Below, one piece after another: positions 8,543 to 17,684 of a stretch of 64,000 nucleotides of DNA. The stretch lies in contig JBMNJZ010000001.1 in NCBI GenBank assembly GCA_050951925.1, forward strand, positions 310,001-374,000. Reading direction: 5' to 3'. This stretch comes from UBA1046 sp012511325. Its GTDB lineage: Bacteria > Bacillota > Clostridia > Saccharofermentanales > DTU023. A program made the position numbers and the translations under genes. Below the pieces are notes generated by a model. That model was not told the DNA's origin, searched no databases, and saw only the letters and a list, made by a program, of their open reading frames with translations. Numbering within the stretch: the stretch's first letter is position 1; every line of letters starts with the position of its first letter.

Positions 8543-10204
8543 ATGGCCAGAATTGCATATTATCGAGAATGGAGACCCCGGGACTTTGATGAGGTCGTAG
8601 CCCAGGAACAAGTGGTATTCCCCTTACGGCAGAGCATAGTCAAAGGCGAGATCGGACATGCTTATCTTTTCACCGGCACCAGAGGCACAGGCAAGACATC
8701 TCTTGCTCGCATCTATGCCAAGGCGGTTAATTGCCTTGATATCCGGAACGGCAATCCTTGCAACCAATGCGCCATCTGTAACGGGATTAATGATGGCTCT
8801 CTGATAGATGTAGTGGAGATGGACGCCGCGTCACACAACAGTGTTGACAATATCCGGCGCATGGCTGACGAAGTTCTCTTCGCTCCGGTCACCGCTCGTT
8901 ATAAGGTATATATTATCGACGAGGCTCATATGTTGTCCGGTGGTGCTTTTAACGCTCTGCTTAAAACTCTGGAAGAGCCTCCCGCACATGCCATCTTTAT
9001 TCTCGCCACGACAGAGCCGCACCGGATTCCGGCTACAATCATATCTCGCTGCCAGCGATACGATTTCCGCCGCATACCGCTGGACGAAGTAACGAAGCGA
9101 CTGCGCATAATTGCCGACCATTATCGGATTGACATAGCTGATGACGCGCTGAGAACAATAGCCCATCTGGCCGAAGGCACTCTGCGCGATGCTATTTCTT
9201 TGCTGGATCAGGCCAGTACAGGCATCGAGGGACAGATTACGCGCGATGCTCTGCTTGATCTGGTCGGTCTGATGGATGATGATTTCATGGCGGAACTGGC
9301 AGAAGCACTGCTCCTCAAGCGCGTTGATCGTCTTCTGTTCTTGATCTCTCAGCTTATGATGTCCGGGCGCGACTTGATCCAGTCAGTTATCGATCTCGCT
9401 CGCTACCTGCGCAATGTCCTTATCTGTCAAATCACTCCCCGGCCGGAAGAAATGATCCAGGTTACCGACCGCACCTTACATGATTTGCGTCGCCTGGCCG
9501 GCCGGATCGACCGCAAACCGCTGATCAACTTGATTCAAGGTCTATCCTCGCTGCTCAGCGAACTGCGTTGGAGCCCCGACCTGCGTATGAGTCTCGAAAT
9601 CGGGCTAATGCGCCTAATGGGTGAGATCCCTCAGACAGCTTGCGCGGAAGAACCACCAACTGTCGACGAAAATATCCCTAAGGTTTCTGATGCCTCCGAG
9701 CCGGATCTCTCTGAGATTGAGCCGGCACAGACTGAGCCTGAACCTGAGCCTGAAGAGACGCCCCCAGTCATTGTTCCCGAAACAGTCCAGGTAGAAGGTG
9801 AAACTCCGGCAACAGTCGGCGAAGAGCCTATAGCAACAGAAAGTGTCCTTGAACACGAGCAGCTGATAAATAGTTGGCAGCACATCCTGGATCAGCTGAT
9901 CGAACTTGGTCATATCGATATCCTGATCATGGCACGATCTTCACATGTCAGTTATGATGGAACAAATTGGTATCTGAATTTTGACGGCAGTATGCAATCT
10001 CAGTATGAGCGCTGCAGTATGCCGGATGCAGTCCGCCTTATCAGCAAACTGGCTTCGGAGGAGATGAAACAACCTGTCACAGTCATTACCAGAATTATCA
10101 ATGATGATACAGTGAAAACCGGGGCAACCGCAGAACCTGAGTGGCTGGGCCGCATTAGGAAAGTTTGTCGGGAGACGGATGTACCCTTAGAAGTGGAGGA
10201 ATAA
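8543..10204 (+). CDS. dnaX: DNA polymerase III subunit gamma/tau
   Basis: 553 aa clamp-loader subunit. Walker A GTRGTGKTS (about residue 45), the zinc-binding cysteines around CNQCAIC, Walker B IIDEAHMLSGGAFNALLKTLEEPP (in part: IIDEAHMLSGGAF), sensor-1 ATTEPHRIP and the arginine-finger motif SRCQRYDFRR are all present. Domain III follows, then an acidic, Pro/Glu/Thr-rich linker (about residues 375-440) and a C-terminal tau-like region (about 445-553). Start ATG 8543 has GAAGGGAG upstream. First gene of dnaX-ebfC-recR, two bases before ebfC. I saw no obvious A-rich slippery site for a separate gamma form. Confidence 0.95.
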   Translation: MARIAYYREWRPRDFDEVVAQEQVVFPLRQSIVKGEIGHAYLFTGTRGTGKTSLARIYAKAVNCLDIRNGNPCNQCAICNGINDGSLIDVVEMDAASHNSVDNIRRMADEVLFAPVTARYKVYIIDEAHMLSGGAFNALLKTLEEPPAHAIFILATTEPHRIPATIISRCQRYDFRRIPLDEVTKRLRIIADHYRIDIADDALRTIAHLAEGTLRDAISLLDQASTGIEGQITRDALLDLVGLMDDDFMAELAEALLLKRVDRLLFLISQLMMSGRDLIQSVIDLARYLRNVLICQITPRPEEMIQVTDRTLHDLRRLAGRIDRKPLINLIQGLSSLLSELRWSPDLRMSLEIGLMRLMGEIPQTACAEEPPTVDENIPKVSDASEPDLSEIEPAQTEPEPEPEETPPVIVPETVQVEGETPATVGEEPIATESVLEHEQLINSWQHILDQLIELGHIDILIMARSSHVSYDGTNWYLNFDGSMQSQYERCSMPDAVRLISKLASEEMKQPVTVITRIINDDTVKTGATAEPEWLGRIRKVCRETDVPLEVEE

Positions 10205-10205
10205 G

Positions 10206-10565
10206 ATGTCTAAAAGAGGAATGCCGCGAGGCAAAGGCGGCTTTGGTGGCGGCGGCAATATGAATCAACTGATGCAGCAGGCACAGAAAATGCAGCGCGA
10301 ACTGGAAAAAGCCCAGCAAGAGACTGCGGAAATGACAGGAGAAGCGACTGTAGGCGGCGGGTTCGTCACAGTAACCGTGGGCGCCGATCATCAGATCATC
10401 TCCCTCGAACTTGCTCCGGAAGTCATTGATCCTGAAGATCCCGAGATGCTGCAAGACATGGTCACCGCGGCAGTAAACGAGGCAATGAGAGATTTGGACA
10501 GCAAGATTGAAGCCAGGATGTCCAAGGTCACCGGCGGCGCAGGCCTGGGCTTCCCGGGTTTCTAA
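10206..10565 (+). CDS. ebfC: YbaB/EbfC family nucleoid-associated protein
   Basis: 119 aa. Gly-rich N-terminus, then MNQLMQQAQKMQRELEKAQQE, a helical stretch typical of YbaB/EbfC, followed by GGGFVTVTVGADHQIISLELAPEVIDP and a C-terminal helix with AVNEAMRDLDSKIEARM. The family forms dimers that bind DNA around the nucleoid; the precise role is not settled. Excellent ribosome site GTGGAGGAATAAG. Located between dnaX and recR as in most bacteria, and probably co-transcribed. Confidence 0.93.
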   Translation: MSKRGMPRGKGGFGGGGNMNQLMQQAQKMQRELEKAQQETAEMTGEATVGGGFVTVTVGADHQIISLELAPEVIDPEDPEMLQDMVTAAVNEAMRDLDSKIEARMSKVTGGAGLGFPGF

Positions 10566-10568
10566 AAT

Positions 10569-11174
10569 ATGTCCAGACACTTTCCGCCGGCGATCAGCCG
10601 GCTGATTTCCGCCCTGGGCAAACTCCCGGGCATTGGCCGTAAAGGCTCTCAACGCTTGGCCTACTACATCCTTGGGCAAGACGACGATTTCGCCCGCGAA
10701 CTGGCAGCTGCCATCAGCAATGCCAGAGACCAGATCCATCTCTGTCCTATCTGCTGTGACTTAACTGAGACTGATCCTTGCGAGATCTGCTCCTCAACTC
10801 AGCGTGACCGCACCAGAATCTGCGTAGTAGAAAGCCCTCGGGATATCGCTTCGCTGGAAAGGATCCGGGAATATAACGGCCTATATCATGTGCTGCACGG
10901 CGCCATTTCACCCATGCAGGACATCGGCCCGGAACAAATAAAACTCAAAGAGTTGTTGATCAGGCTTCAGGAATCAGATCAAATCACAGAAGTGATTCTC
11001 GCAACCAATCCTACCGTCGAGGGCGAGGCCACAGCCCTCTATATTGCCAGGCTGCTGAAAGGCACCGGCATCAAAACTACACGCCTCGCCCACGGCATAC
11101 CTATGGGCAGCGACCTTGAGTACGCCGACGAAATCACCCTGATGAGAGCCTTTATCGGCAGACAAGATATCTAA
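10569..11174 (+). CDS. recR: Recombination mediator RecR
   Basis: 201 aa, full length. Helix-hairpin-helix segment LGKLPGIGRKGSQRLAYYIL at residues 15-35, zinc finger CPICCDLTETDPCEIC (about 57-72), then a Toprim domain with ICVVESPRDIASLERI and the Walker-B-like TEVILATNPTVEGEATALYI. RecR works with RecO and RecF to load RecA on gapped DNA; recF is also in this window at 50.6 kb. Start is four bases after the ebfC stop, with a weak ribosome site, so translation may be coupled. Confidence 0.95.
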   Translation: MSRHFPPAISRLISALGKLPGIGRKGSQRLAYYILGQDDDFARELAAAISNARDQIHLCPICCDLTETDPCEICSSTQRDRTRICVVESPRDIASLERIREYNGLYHVLHGAISPMQDIGPEQIKLKELLIRLQESDQITEVILATNPTVEGEATALYIARLLKGTGIKTTRLAHGIPMGSDLEYADEITLMRAFIGRQDI

Positions 11175-11246
11175 CAGCCCTACTATTTATCGAAGGCGTT
11201 ATTCGGCAGTACCGATCCTATTTTGACCATCCAGCCGGATATTCTG

Positions 11247-11561
11247 TTATTTGTCCTGGATAATAATATCTTCCGGAGCTACCATGCCCAGATTATCCCG
11301 GGCGATACGCTCGATATATTCAGGCGTTCCTGCAATACTGAGAAGCTGTTCCAGTTCATACTTCTGAGCTTCCAACCCGGCTTTAATAGTCTGCAGTTCC
11401 TCGTGCTTGCGCTGTAGCCTGCGACTCTCCTGTTCCTGTGAAACAAAAATCGTAAAACAGATCGCCAGAATAATGATTAAAGCGCCCGCAAAAACCATCC
11501 TCGTCAAGGCGGCTTTTGACATTTTAGCTTTAAGATTGTCAGTTGAGCGCGCTTTAACCAC
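11247..11561 (-). CDS. divIC: Septum formation initiator, DivIC/FtsB family
   Basis: About 104 aa. Short basic cytoplasmic N-terminus, one membrane segment (MVFAGALIIILAICFTIFVS), then a coiled coil (EQESRRLQRKHEELQTIKAG...) and the conserved tail GTPEYIERIARDNLGMVAPED. This is the FtsB/DivIC architecture; the protein joins the FtsL-FtsQ divisome complex. Two in-frame GTG codons follow AGGAGG: 11567 (3-base gap) and 11561 (9-base gap). I prefer the second. It is downstream of mazG and rqcP, as divIC is in Bacillus, but without yabP and yabQ. Confidence 0.85.
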   Translation of the reverse strand: MVKARSTDNLKAKMSKAALTRMVFAGALIIILAICFTIFVSQEQESRRLQRKHEELQTIKAGLEAQKYELEQLLSIAGTPEYIERIARDNLGMVAPEDIIIQDK

Positions 11562-11679
11562 AGACACAGACCTCCTGCTGACATTACATCATTACTCTTA
11601 TTGTTGTGGGCTCTATTGTAAACGGAATTTGTTCGGTTTGTCCAGTTAAAATCAGAAATTGCCGGAATAAAAACACGGA

Positions 11680-11703
11680 AAAAGCCTGAAAAAACAGGCT
11701 TTT
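11680..11703 (-). terminator. Rho-independent terminator behind rqcP
   Basis: AAAAGCCTG/CAGGCTTTT stem with a 6-base loop. On the minus strand it follows rqcP and runs into TTTTTCCGTGTTTTT. It separates mazG-rqcP from divIC, so divIC probably has its own promoter in 11568-11680. Confidence 0.75.
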
Positions 11704-11760
11704 GAGTCAAAGTAACCAAATTGTAATAATCGCCCTGAGGCAGTAGCCTCAACCCTTCTC

Positions 11761-12003
11761 TCAGTTAAGGAGCTCGTAAAGTTGTCCCGCTTCTTCTTTT
11801 TTGACCGCAGGTCGGATATCTATTACCTTGATCCTGGTTTGCCTTTCGCCAAAACCGATCTCAATAATATCGCCAACGGCTATTTCCGTACTGGGTTTGG
11901 CTTTCCTGCCATTGACACTGACTCTGCCAGCGGCGGCCATCTCATTGGCAACTGTCCGTCTTTTTACTATCCGCGCTACTTTTAGATATTTATCTACTCT
12001 CAT
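11761..12003 (-). CDS. rqcP: S4-domain RNA-binding protein RqcP
   Basis: 80 aa, the usual length for RqcP (formerly YabO). It is a single S4 domain: MRVDKYLKVARIVKRRTVAN, then GRVSVNGRKAKPSTEIAVGDIIEI. In Bacillus this protein stabilises peptidyl-tRNA on the 50S subunit during alanine tailing in ribosome-associated quality control. Start ATG 12003 has GAGAGGAAAGAAA upstream and overlaps the mazG stop by 14 bases; the longer open frame to 12066 would overlap mazG more and lacks support. Confidence 0.88.
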   Translation of the reverse strand: MRVDKYLKVARIVKRRTVANEMAAAGRVSVNGRKAKPSTEIAVGDIIEIGFGERQTRIKVIDIRPAVKKEEAGQLYELLN

Positions 12004-12898
12004 TTTCTTTCCTCTCTGTTCTATCCGCCTGTTCCAGCATCCTTTTAGCCTGATTCCAGAGGGCATCCAGCTCAGTCAAGGACAGATTGCCAAGCTCGTT
12101 ATTACCGGTTGCTGCCAGAGCTTCCATTTGGGCGAATCTGCGAATAAAACTGTCTGTACTGAGATTTAGCGCCAACTCGGGCTCAATCTTGAGAGAACGC
12201 AAGTAATTCACCACTGCGAACAATAGATCACCCGCTTCCCGCTCAAGTTCTTTTTGCCGCGTAATATCTCCGGCGGCAATTTCTGCCCTCGGGCACGCCT
12301 GAGCCGGATCGATCAATTCTTGGATCTCATCTAACTCTTCAAAGATTTTAGCTTTGGAGCCACTGCTGTCCGGCCAGTCAAAACCTACCTGCGCCGCTTT
12401 TTTTTGCACCTTAAAAGCGCGAGTCAAAGCCGGCAGAGTCCTGGGAACATCACACAATACATCCGTCTGACTGCGAAGACCCTTCTCGATTTTTTTGTTT
12501 TCTTCCCAAGTCTGCAAAACCTGCTCAGGATTCGCAGCAACATCATCCCCGAAAATATGAGTATGCCTGGAGATCAGCTTCCGCGAAACCGCGGTCACAA
12601 CATCATTGAAATCAAACTCGCCGCGCTCCTCCGCCATTCTGGCATGGAATACTACCTGCATCAAGAGATCGCCCAGCTCATCTTTCAAACTGCAACTGTT
12701 CCCGGACTGAATTGCATCTACAACCTCATAAGCTTCTTCGATTAAATTGTGCTTAATACTGTCGTGAGTCTGGATCCGATCCCAGGGACAGCCCTCCGGC
12801 GACCGCAAAAAAGCCAATAAATCCCTCAGATCATCGATCTGATAATTATCTTTGACTTCCGGTTTCGAGTTGCTATCTATCTCATTTTGTTCCGCCAT
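11990..12898 (-). CDS. mazG: Nucleoside triphosphate pyrophosphohydrolase MazG
   Basis: 302 aa. N-terminal MazG domain with the motif LRSPEGCPWDRIQTHDSIKHN, metal-binding EEAYEVVDAI and DELGDLLMQVVFHA; a second MazG half has EREAGDLLFAVVNYLRS. It hydrolyses NTPs to NMP and pyrophosphate as housecleaning. Unlike Bacillus YabN it has no N-terminal tetrapyrrole-methylase domain, so it resembles E. coli MazG in architecture. Start ATG 12898 follows AAGGAG. Overlaps rqcP and is probably co-transcribed with it. Confidence 0.92.
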   Translation of the reverse strand: MAEQNEIDSNSKPEVKDNYQIDDLRDLLAFLRSPEGCPWDRIQTHDSIKHNLIEEAYEVVDAIQSGNSCSLKDELGDLLMQVVFHARMAEERGEFDFNDVVTAVSRKLISRHTHIFGDDVAANPEQVLQTWEENKKIEKGLRSQTDVLCDVPRTLPALTRAFKVQKKAAQVGFDWPDSSGSKAKIFEELDEIQELIDPAQACPRAEIAAGDITRQKELEREAGDLLFAVVNYLRSLKIEPELALNLSTDSFIRRFAQMEALAATGNNELGNLSLTELDALWNQAKRMLEQADRTERKENESR

Positions 12899-13048
12899 AA
12901 TAAATCTCCTTGTTATTTATAGTATAAACAATAAGTAACACATGGTTCAAAAAAATACCCTGTGATTACACATACTAATTGGTAATGAATTAAACGAGGC
13001 GGGCTTTTGTTTTTGCCTGCGTATTATCTGATATGGAGGATATTCAGT

Positions 13049-14749
13049 ATGAATAAAAAAATCTTGATTGTCGGCGGTGTAGCAGGCGGCATGTCCGCCG
13101 CGGCCAGAATCCGCAGACTGGATGAAGACGCGGAAATCATTGTCTTTGAAAAGGGCTATAATGTTTCTTTTTCCAACTGCTCGCTGCCCTATCACCTCAG
13201 CGGTCTGATTCCGCGCAGCGAGAAGCTGGTCTTAATGGATCCGCCTTCGCTAAAAGAGTCCTACAATATTGACGCTCGCGTCAGGCATGAGGTTATTGGT
13301 ATTGATCGCGACAATAAGGAAGTTGAAATCAGGGATTTGGAAGCCGGATCGGTTTATCGGGAAGCTTACGACAAATTGATTCTGTCACCGGGGGCCAAAG
13401 TCTCCATTCCGCCAATTAAAGATCTGGATCAGATACCTCATTTCACGGTTCGCGATGTGGAGGATGTAGACTCGCTGAATAAATACCTGATCCAAAAGCA
13501 GGCCACGGATGTAGTGGTAATTGGTGGCGGGTTCATTGGCGTAGAAACTGCGGAGAATCTCAAAATGAGAGGGCTTAATGTCTCGCTGGTTGAATTTGCG
13601 CCCCAAATACTGACTACCCTGGACTTTGACATGGTTCAGATTCTGCATAAGGAAATGGTTGACCACGGGGTAAAGCTGTATGTCAACGAGGCTGCCGATG
13701 CCTTTGCTGACGGACACGTGGTACTGAGATCCGGCACCAGGTTGCCTGCCGATGCCGTGGTGTTGGCTGCCGGCGTTAAGCCTCTATCTGATCTGGCTGA
13801 ACAGGCCGGGCTTGAGCTGACAGATCGCAAAGCAATCAAGGTCGATGCCGATTATCTGACATCAGATGCAGATATTTATGCGATTGGCGATGTCATTGAG
13901 GTACCAAATCATCTAACCGGATCAACCGGACCGTTGGCTCTGGCAGGACCGGCGCTCAAGCAGGCTCGCGCCGTGGCCGACCATATCTACGGACGCGCGA
14001 CATACCACACCGGCTATATCGGCTCTTCCTGTATCAAAGTTTTTGACTACAATGCTGCCTCAACCGGCCTTACCGAGAACGCGATACAGAGACAAAAGCT
14101 GGATATCGACTATGACTTCGTATATCTGATCGCGAAAGACTCAGTCAGCCTGATGCCAAGTGCTCAGGATCAGCATCTTAAAGTACTCTATGAAGTGCCA
14201 AGCGGCCGCATCCTGGGCGCCCAATGCATCGGCAAGGGAGATGTCGTCAAGCGCTGTGACGTAATCGCTGCCATGCTCAAGTTCAACCCTACTCTGGAAC
14301 ATTTGAAAGACCTTGAACTCTGTTATGCGCCTCCTTTTTCCACCGCCCGCGATTCAGTCAACTTTGCCGGCTATGTCGGCCTGAATATTCTCCAAGGTGA
14401 CTACAAACAAGTGCCTGTCAGCGCGGCCAGGAAACTGGTTGAAGCAAATGCCTATATCATTGACCTGAGAGAAGCAAGAGAATTTGCGTCCGGCCACCTT
14501 AAAAATGCGATCAATCTGCCCCTCTCTCAGCTGCGCGACCGCATGAATGAAGTGCCCAAAGACCGGCCGGTCTATTTATACTGCCGTACTTCGCTCCGCA
14601 GCTATAATGCTGCCCGGGCATTGCAGAACAGAGGCTGGGATAATATCTGGGGTCTGTCCGGCTCAATTATCGGTGTCTCGTGGTACGAATGGTTTGAAGA
14701 TCAAAGAACCGGCAGAGAGCCCATTGTGACTAAATACCGGTTTAGATGA
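13049..14749 (+). CDS. CoA-disulfide reductase-type flavoprotein with rhodanese domain
   Basis: 566 aa fusion. Residues 1-440 are an FAD/NAD(P)H pyridine-nucleotide disulfide oxidoreductase: FAD site ILIVGGVAGGMSAAARIRR, single redox cysteine in SFSNCSLPYHLSG (about residue 43), NAD(P)H site VVIGGGFIGVETAENL, and YAIGDV near the FAD end. The last 100 residues are a rhodanese domain with active-site loop YCRTSLRS. This CoADR-RHD arrangement reduces CoA disulfides, persulfides or polysulfide. ATG 13049 has GGAGGATATTCAGT upstream; a longer frame from 13007 lacks a site. Stands alone, followed by nitroreductase. Confidence 0.9.
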   Translation: MNKKILIVGGVAGGMSAAARIRRLDEDAEIIVFEKGYNVSFSNCSLPYHLSGLIPRSEKLVLMDPPSLKESYNIDARVRHEVIGIDRDNKEVEIRDLEAGSVYREAYDKLILSPGAKVSIPPIKDLDQIPHFTVRDVEDVDSLNKYLIQKQATDVVVIGGGFIGVETAENLKMRGLNVSLVEFAPQILTTLDFDMVQILHKEMVDHGVKLYVNEAADAFADGHVVLRSGTRLPADAVVLAAGVKPLSDLAEQAGLELTDRKAIKVDADYLTSDADIYAIGDVIEVPNHLTGSTGPLALAGPALKQARAVADHIYGRATYHTGYIGSSCIKVFDYNAASTGLTENAIQRQKLDIDYDFVYLIAKDSVSLMPSAQDQHLKVLYEVPSGRILGAQCIGKGDVVKRCDVIAAMLKFNPTLEHLKDLELCYAPPFSTARDSVNFAGYVGLNILQGDYKQVPVSAARKLVEANAYIIDLREAREFASGHLKNAINLPLSQLRDRMNEVPKDRPVYLYCRTSLRSYNAARALQNRGWDNIWGLSGSIIGVSWYEWFEDQRTGREPIVTKYRFR

Positions 14750-14813
14750 GTGTTTAGTATAATTAGCTTAAAGACGCTGATACTTAATTGATGCAACCAG
14801 AGGAGGATTAACA

Positions 14814-15371
14814 ATGAATGAAACCCTAATTACGATATTAGATCGCAGCACGACCCGTTCTTTTACGGAGCAACCACTGGATGATGATCAGCTGGCTGCC
14901 CTCAAGAACGCAGCTCTGGCAGCGCCGACCGCCAGGAACAGACAGGAAAACCGTTTTCTTTTTGTTACCAATAAGGATTTGTTGGAGAGAGTCAATCAGA
15001 AAGTGCTGGAATTGTTGGCAGCTGAAGACGGACAGACTTCTCTCAACCGCATGAAAGAGCGCGGAGCCAGAAGCGTTTTCTATGACGCGCCTTTGGTAGT
15101 ATTCATCTATTCCAAAGCCAGCAAATATGCCTATCTGAATGCCGGCATCGCAGTGCAAAATCTTGCCCTGGCCGCGCATTCTCTCGGTCTTGGCTCCTGT
15201 ATCAATGGCCTCTGCACCGATGCATTAAAAACTGATGTGCCCGGCAATCTGGCCGCCGAGATGGGGCTGGAACCTGATGATCACTGTCATATTGCCATTG
15301 CCATCGGTCATATTGCTCAAGACAAAGAACCGCACAGCTTTGACTATTCACACTGCCGGGACATCGAATAA
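14814..15371 (+). CDS. Nitroreductase family protein
   Basis: 185 aa FMN-dependent oxidoreductase fold. FMN-phosphate contact RSTTRSFTEQPL near the N-terminus, AAPTARNRQENRFLFV, and the second half with AVQNLALAAHSLGLGSCIN and IAIGH. Family members reduce nitro compounds, quinones or flavins with NAD(P)H; the natural substrate is unknown. Start ATG 14814 has AGAGGAGGATTAACA upstream, one of the strongest sites in the region. Same direction as the flavoprotein upstream and punA downstream. Confidence 0.9.
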   Translation: MNETLITILDRSTTRSFTEQPLDDDQLAALKNAALAAPTARNRQENRFLFVTNKDLLERVNQKVLELLAAEDGQTSLNRMKERGARSVFYDAPLVVFIYSKASKYAYLNAGIAVQNLALAAHSLGLGSCINGLCTDALKTDVPGNLAAEMGLEPDDHCHIAIAIGHIAQDKEPHSFDYSHCRDIE

Positions 15372-15406
15372 TAAGGTTTCCGGATATTGCGGGGATCCAT
15401 AATCAT

Positions 15407-16237
15407 ATGAATGACAATCAACAGCAAAAAGACTGCCGGACAGCGGCTGATTATATTCGCCCCCGTCTGAAAAAACCGCCTAAGATCGGTATCATCTTGG
15501 GAACCGCATTAGGTAGCCTGGCCAATGAGATCACTGTTTCGGCGCAGTTCCCCTATCGGGAAATACCTGGCTTTCTGCAGGCAACTGCCCCTTCCCATGC
15601 CGGACTGCTCATTAACGGCAGTCTGGCAGGGCAGGATGTCGTATGCATGTCAGGACGTTTTCACTACTATGAGGGTTATTCTTTCGCGCAGCTCGCCGCG
15701 CCGATCCAATTGTTCAAATTGCTGGGTGTACAGTTGGTAATTATCACTAATGCCGCTGGGGCAATCAATCTCTCATATCGGCCGGGAGATCTGATGTTGA
15801 TCTCCGATCATCTGAACTTTATGGGCGCAGCGCCGACCAGAGGACCCAATCCGGACGAGTTTGGTCCCCGTTTCTTCGATGTCTCGCATGTCTATGCGCC
15901 TGAACTGCGCTTGTTGGCCAAAGAAGTGGCCGGCACTCTCGGAACCGGCCTCCATGAAGGAGTTTATGCCTATATGACGGGGCCTCAGTTTGAAACGCCG
16001 GCCGAAATCCGTGCCTTAAGGACCCTCGGCGCTGACGCCGTAGGCATGTCAACAGTGCCCGAAGCGCTTGCGGCTGCTCATTGCGGTCTGCCCGTCCTGG
16101 GTATCTCCGTCTTAACTAATATGGCCTCCGGTATCCTGCCGGTAGACGCGCCTATCTCCCAGGTCGAAGAGATCGGAAATATTGCCGCCGCAGACCTTGC
16201 CACTCTGATCAAAGGCGTGCTCTCCGCCTTGCCCTAG
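15407..16237 (+). CDS. punA: Purine nucleoside phosphorylase (PNP-II type)
   Basis: 276 aa, matching the trimeric PNP family. Motifs: phosphate site ILGTALGSLA, SHAGLLINGSLAG, GRFHYYEGYS, LIITNAAGAI-like VIITNAAGAINLSYRPGD, base-site GPQFETPAEIRALRTLGADAVGMSTVPE (in part: GPQFETPAEIRALR), and a final GISVLTNMASGI with Asn for base recognition. It splits purine nucleosides to base and ribose-1-phosphate for salvage. The start at 15407 has only a weak GCGGGG site 10 bases upstream. The 155 bases after it show no gene. Confidence 0.94.
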   Translation: MNDNQQQKDCRTAADYIRPRLKKPPKIGIILGTALGSLANEITVSAQFPYREIPGFLQATAPSHAGLLINGSLAGQDVVCMSGRFHYYEGYSFAQLAAPIQLFKLLGVQLVIITNAAGAINLSYRPGDLMLISDHLNFMGAAPTRGPNPDEFGPRFFDVSHVYAPELRLLAKEVAGTLGTGLHEGVYAYMTGPQFETPAEIRALRTLGADAVGMSTVPEALAAAHCGLPVLGISVLTNMASGILPVDAPISQVEEIGNIAAADLATLIKGVLSALP

Positions 16238-16392
16238 GATAGACCCTTGCTGCCATCCTTTGCCAACGTCACTGAAATTCCAACTTGTATAAGTAGCAGC
16301 ACTGTAACCGCTCGTGTAAGACAGCGTATTAATTTATTTTTCATATGTAATCTCCGATTAATTAATAAAGTGAAATCACGATAGATGAAAAA

Positions 16393-17454
16393 CTATTTGC
16401 TATCTGCACGAACATAAAATGTGCTTCTACCGGAGCCTTTTCTGATGATAAGGCCTTCCTCAGTAAGCTTCTTTAATGCTGCAAGTACAGATGATCTTCC
16501 TATACTTGGGCAGTGAGCCACAACATCCGCCCCGGTGAACTTACCTATTTTTTCTTCAGTGTATTTTTTTACAATATCATACGCTGTACGGTTGTTACCG
16601 CTTTCGGTCATTAATCCGACTCTCTCTTCAAATTCCGTATAACAGGCCAATATCGTCTGTAACATATATCTAATAAAAGGCGTTGGATCATTTTCCTCTT
16701 CATGCCATCCAGCGTCAGCCTCTTCAAGCGTATCGTAGTAACGATCTTTCGTTTTTTCTATCTGCTTTTCGATACTGATATATTTCCCCACACTATATCC
16801 ATTCTTATACAGGAGGAGAAGAGTGAGCAGTCTGCTCATCCTTCCATTGCCGTCATTGAAAGGATGTATGCAAAGAAAATCACAGATAAATGTCGATATA
16901 AGAATCAGTGAATCTATTTTTTCATTTGCGATAGCCTGCTCATAGGCGCTACACAGATTCTCAATCGCATCCGGCGTATCATACGGAGCAACAGGAGTAA
17001 ATCGTGTAATTACAGTTCCATCCGGTTTTGTTTCATTAATGTAGTTCTGAACACTCTTAAAATGTCCTCCGTATGACAATCCTGTCCTTTTCAAAAGATC
17101 TCTATGAAGCTGCAGGATGTAAGCAGACCTAATAGGAATATATTCGTTACTCTCGTGAATTGTATTTAAAACATCCCTATAGCCCATAATCTCATCTTCA
17201 TCACGATTACGGGGAGTTGTCTTTTCCTCAAACAATTGCTTCATTCGGGCACTTGTAGTAACAATACCCTCTATTTTATTAGATGCTTCCGTACTCTGTA
17301 TTTTTGCAATATCAATCAAACGATCTAACTCTATCGGTTTCCAGCGTATGAATAAATCCTGTCTTCCTTTGCACTCGTGTATTTTTGCGACAAGATACAA
17401 TATGTCTGTATCCCATGCTTTATCTATAAGCCCACTATAATCAAATGATCTCAT
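16393..17454 (-). CDS. Fic/DOC family protein with winged-helix C-terminus
   Basis: 353 aa. Fic motif HPFNDGNGRMSR is complete, so AMP-transferase activity (or another NMP transfer) is possible. The N-terminal segment carries SNKIEG (about residues 58-63), which fits the S/TxxxEG/N inhibitory helix of class II Fic proteins that self-inhibit. The C-terminal 70 residues look like a winged helix (SIGRSSVLAALKKLTEEGLIIRKGSGRSTFYV in part), as in many stand-alone Fic regulators. ATG 17454 follows AAAGGGG, preferred over 17493. Base composition is AT-richer than punA. Target unknown. Confidence 0.9.
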   Translation of the reverse strand: MRSFDYSGLIDKAWDTDILYLVAKIHECKGRQDLFIRWKPIELDRLIDIAKIQSTEASNKIEGIVTTSARMKQLFEEKTTPRNRDEDEIMGYRDVLNTIHESNEYIPIRSAYILQLHRDLLKRTGLSYGGHFKSVQNYINETKPDGTVITRFTPVAPYDTPDAIENLCSAYEQAIANEKIDSLILISTFICDFLCIHPFNDGNGRMSRLLTLLLLYKNGYSVGKYISIEKQIEKTKDRYYDTLEEADAGWHEEENDPTPFIRYMLQTILACYTEFEERVGLMTESGNNRTAYDIVKKYTEEKIGKFTGADVVAHCPSIGRSSVLAALKKLTEEGLIIRKGSGRSTFYVRADSK

Positions 17455-17684
17455 AAGAACCCCTTTCGTCCAGCATTCTTTCTTTTCGTCCAATTATACT
17501 CGTTTTTGGACGAAAATCAATCTTTTGGACATAAAAAGAACCCGCAGTCCTCTAATGAGATGAAGCATCAGCGCTTTTTTGATTAATAACCGGAGAATCA
17601 CACTTCCGCACAGAAGATTTATCTACAGTGACCAGAGGATGCGATCTGAATATACATTTAATGTCGCTGCTTGGCTCCGGGCTC

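Noticed and set aside
8543..10204. Programmed frameshift in dnaX giving a separate gamma form
   Set aside because: No A-rich slippery heptamer with a downstream hairpin was noticed near the end of domain III.
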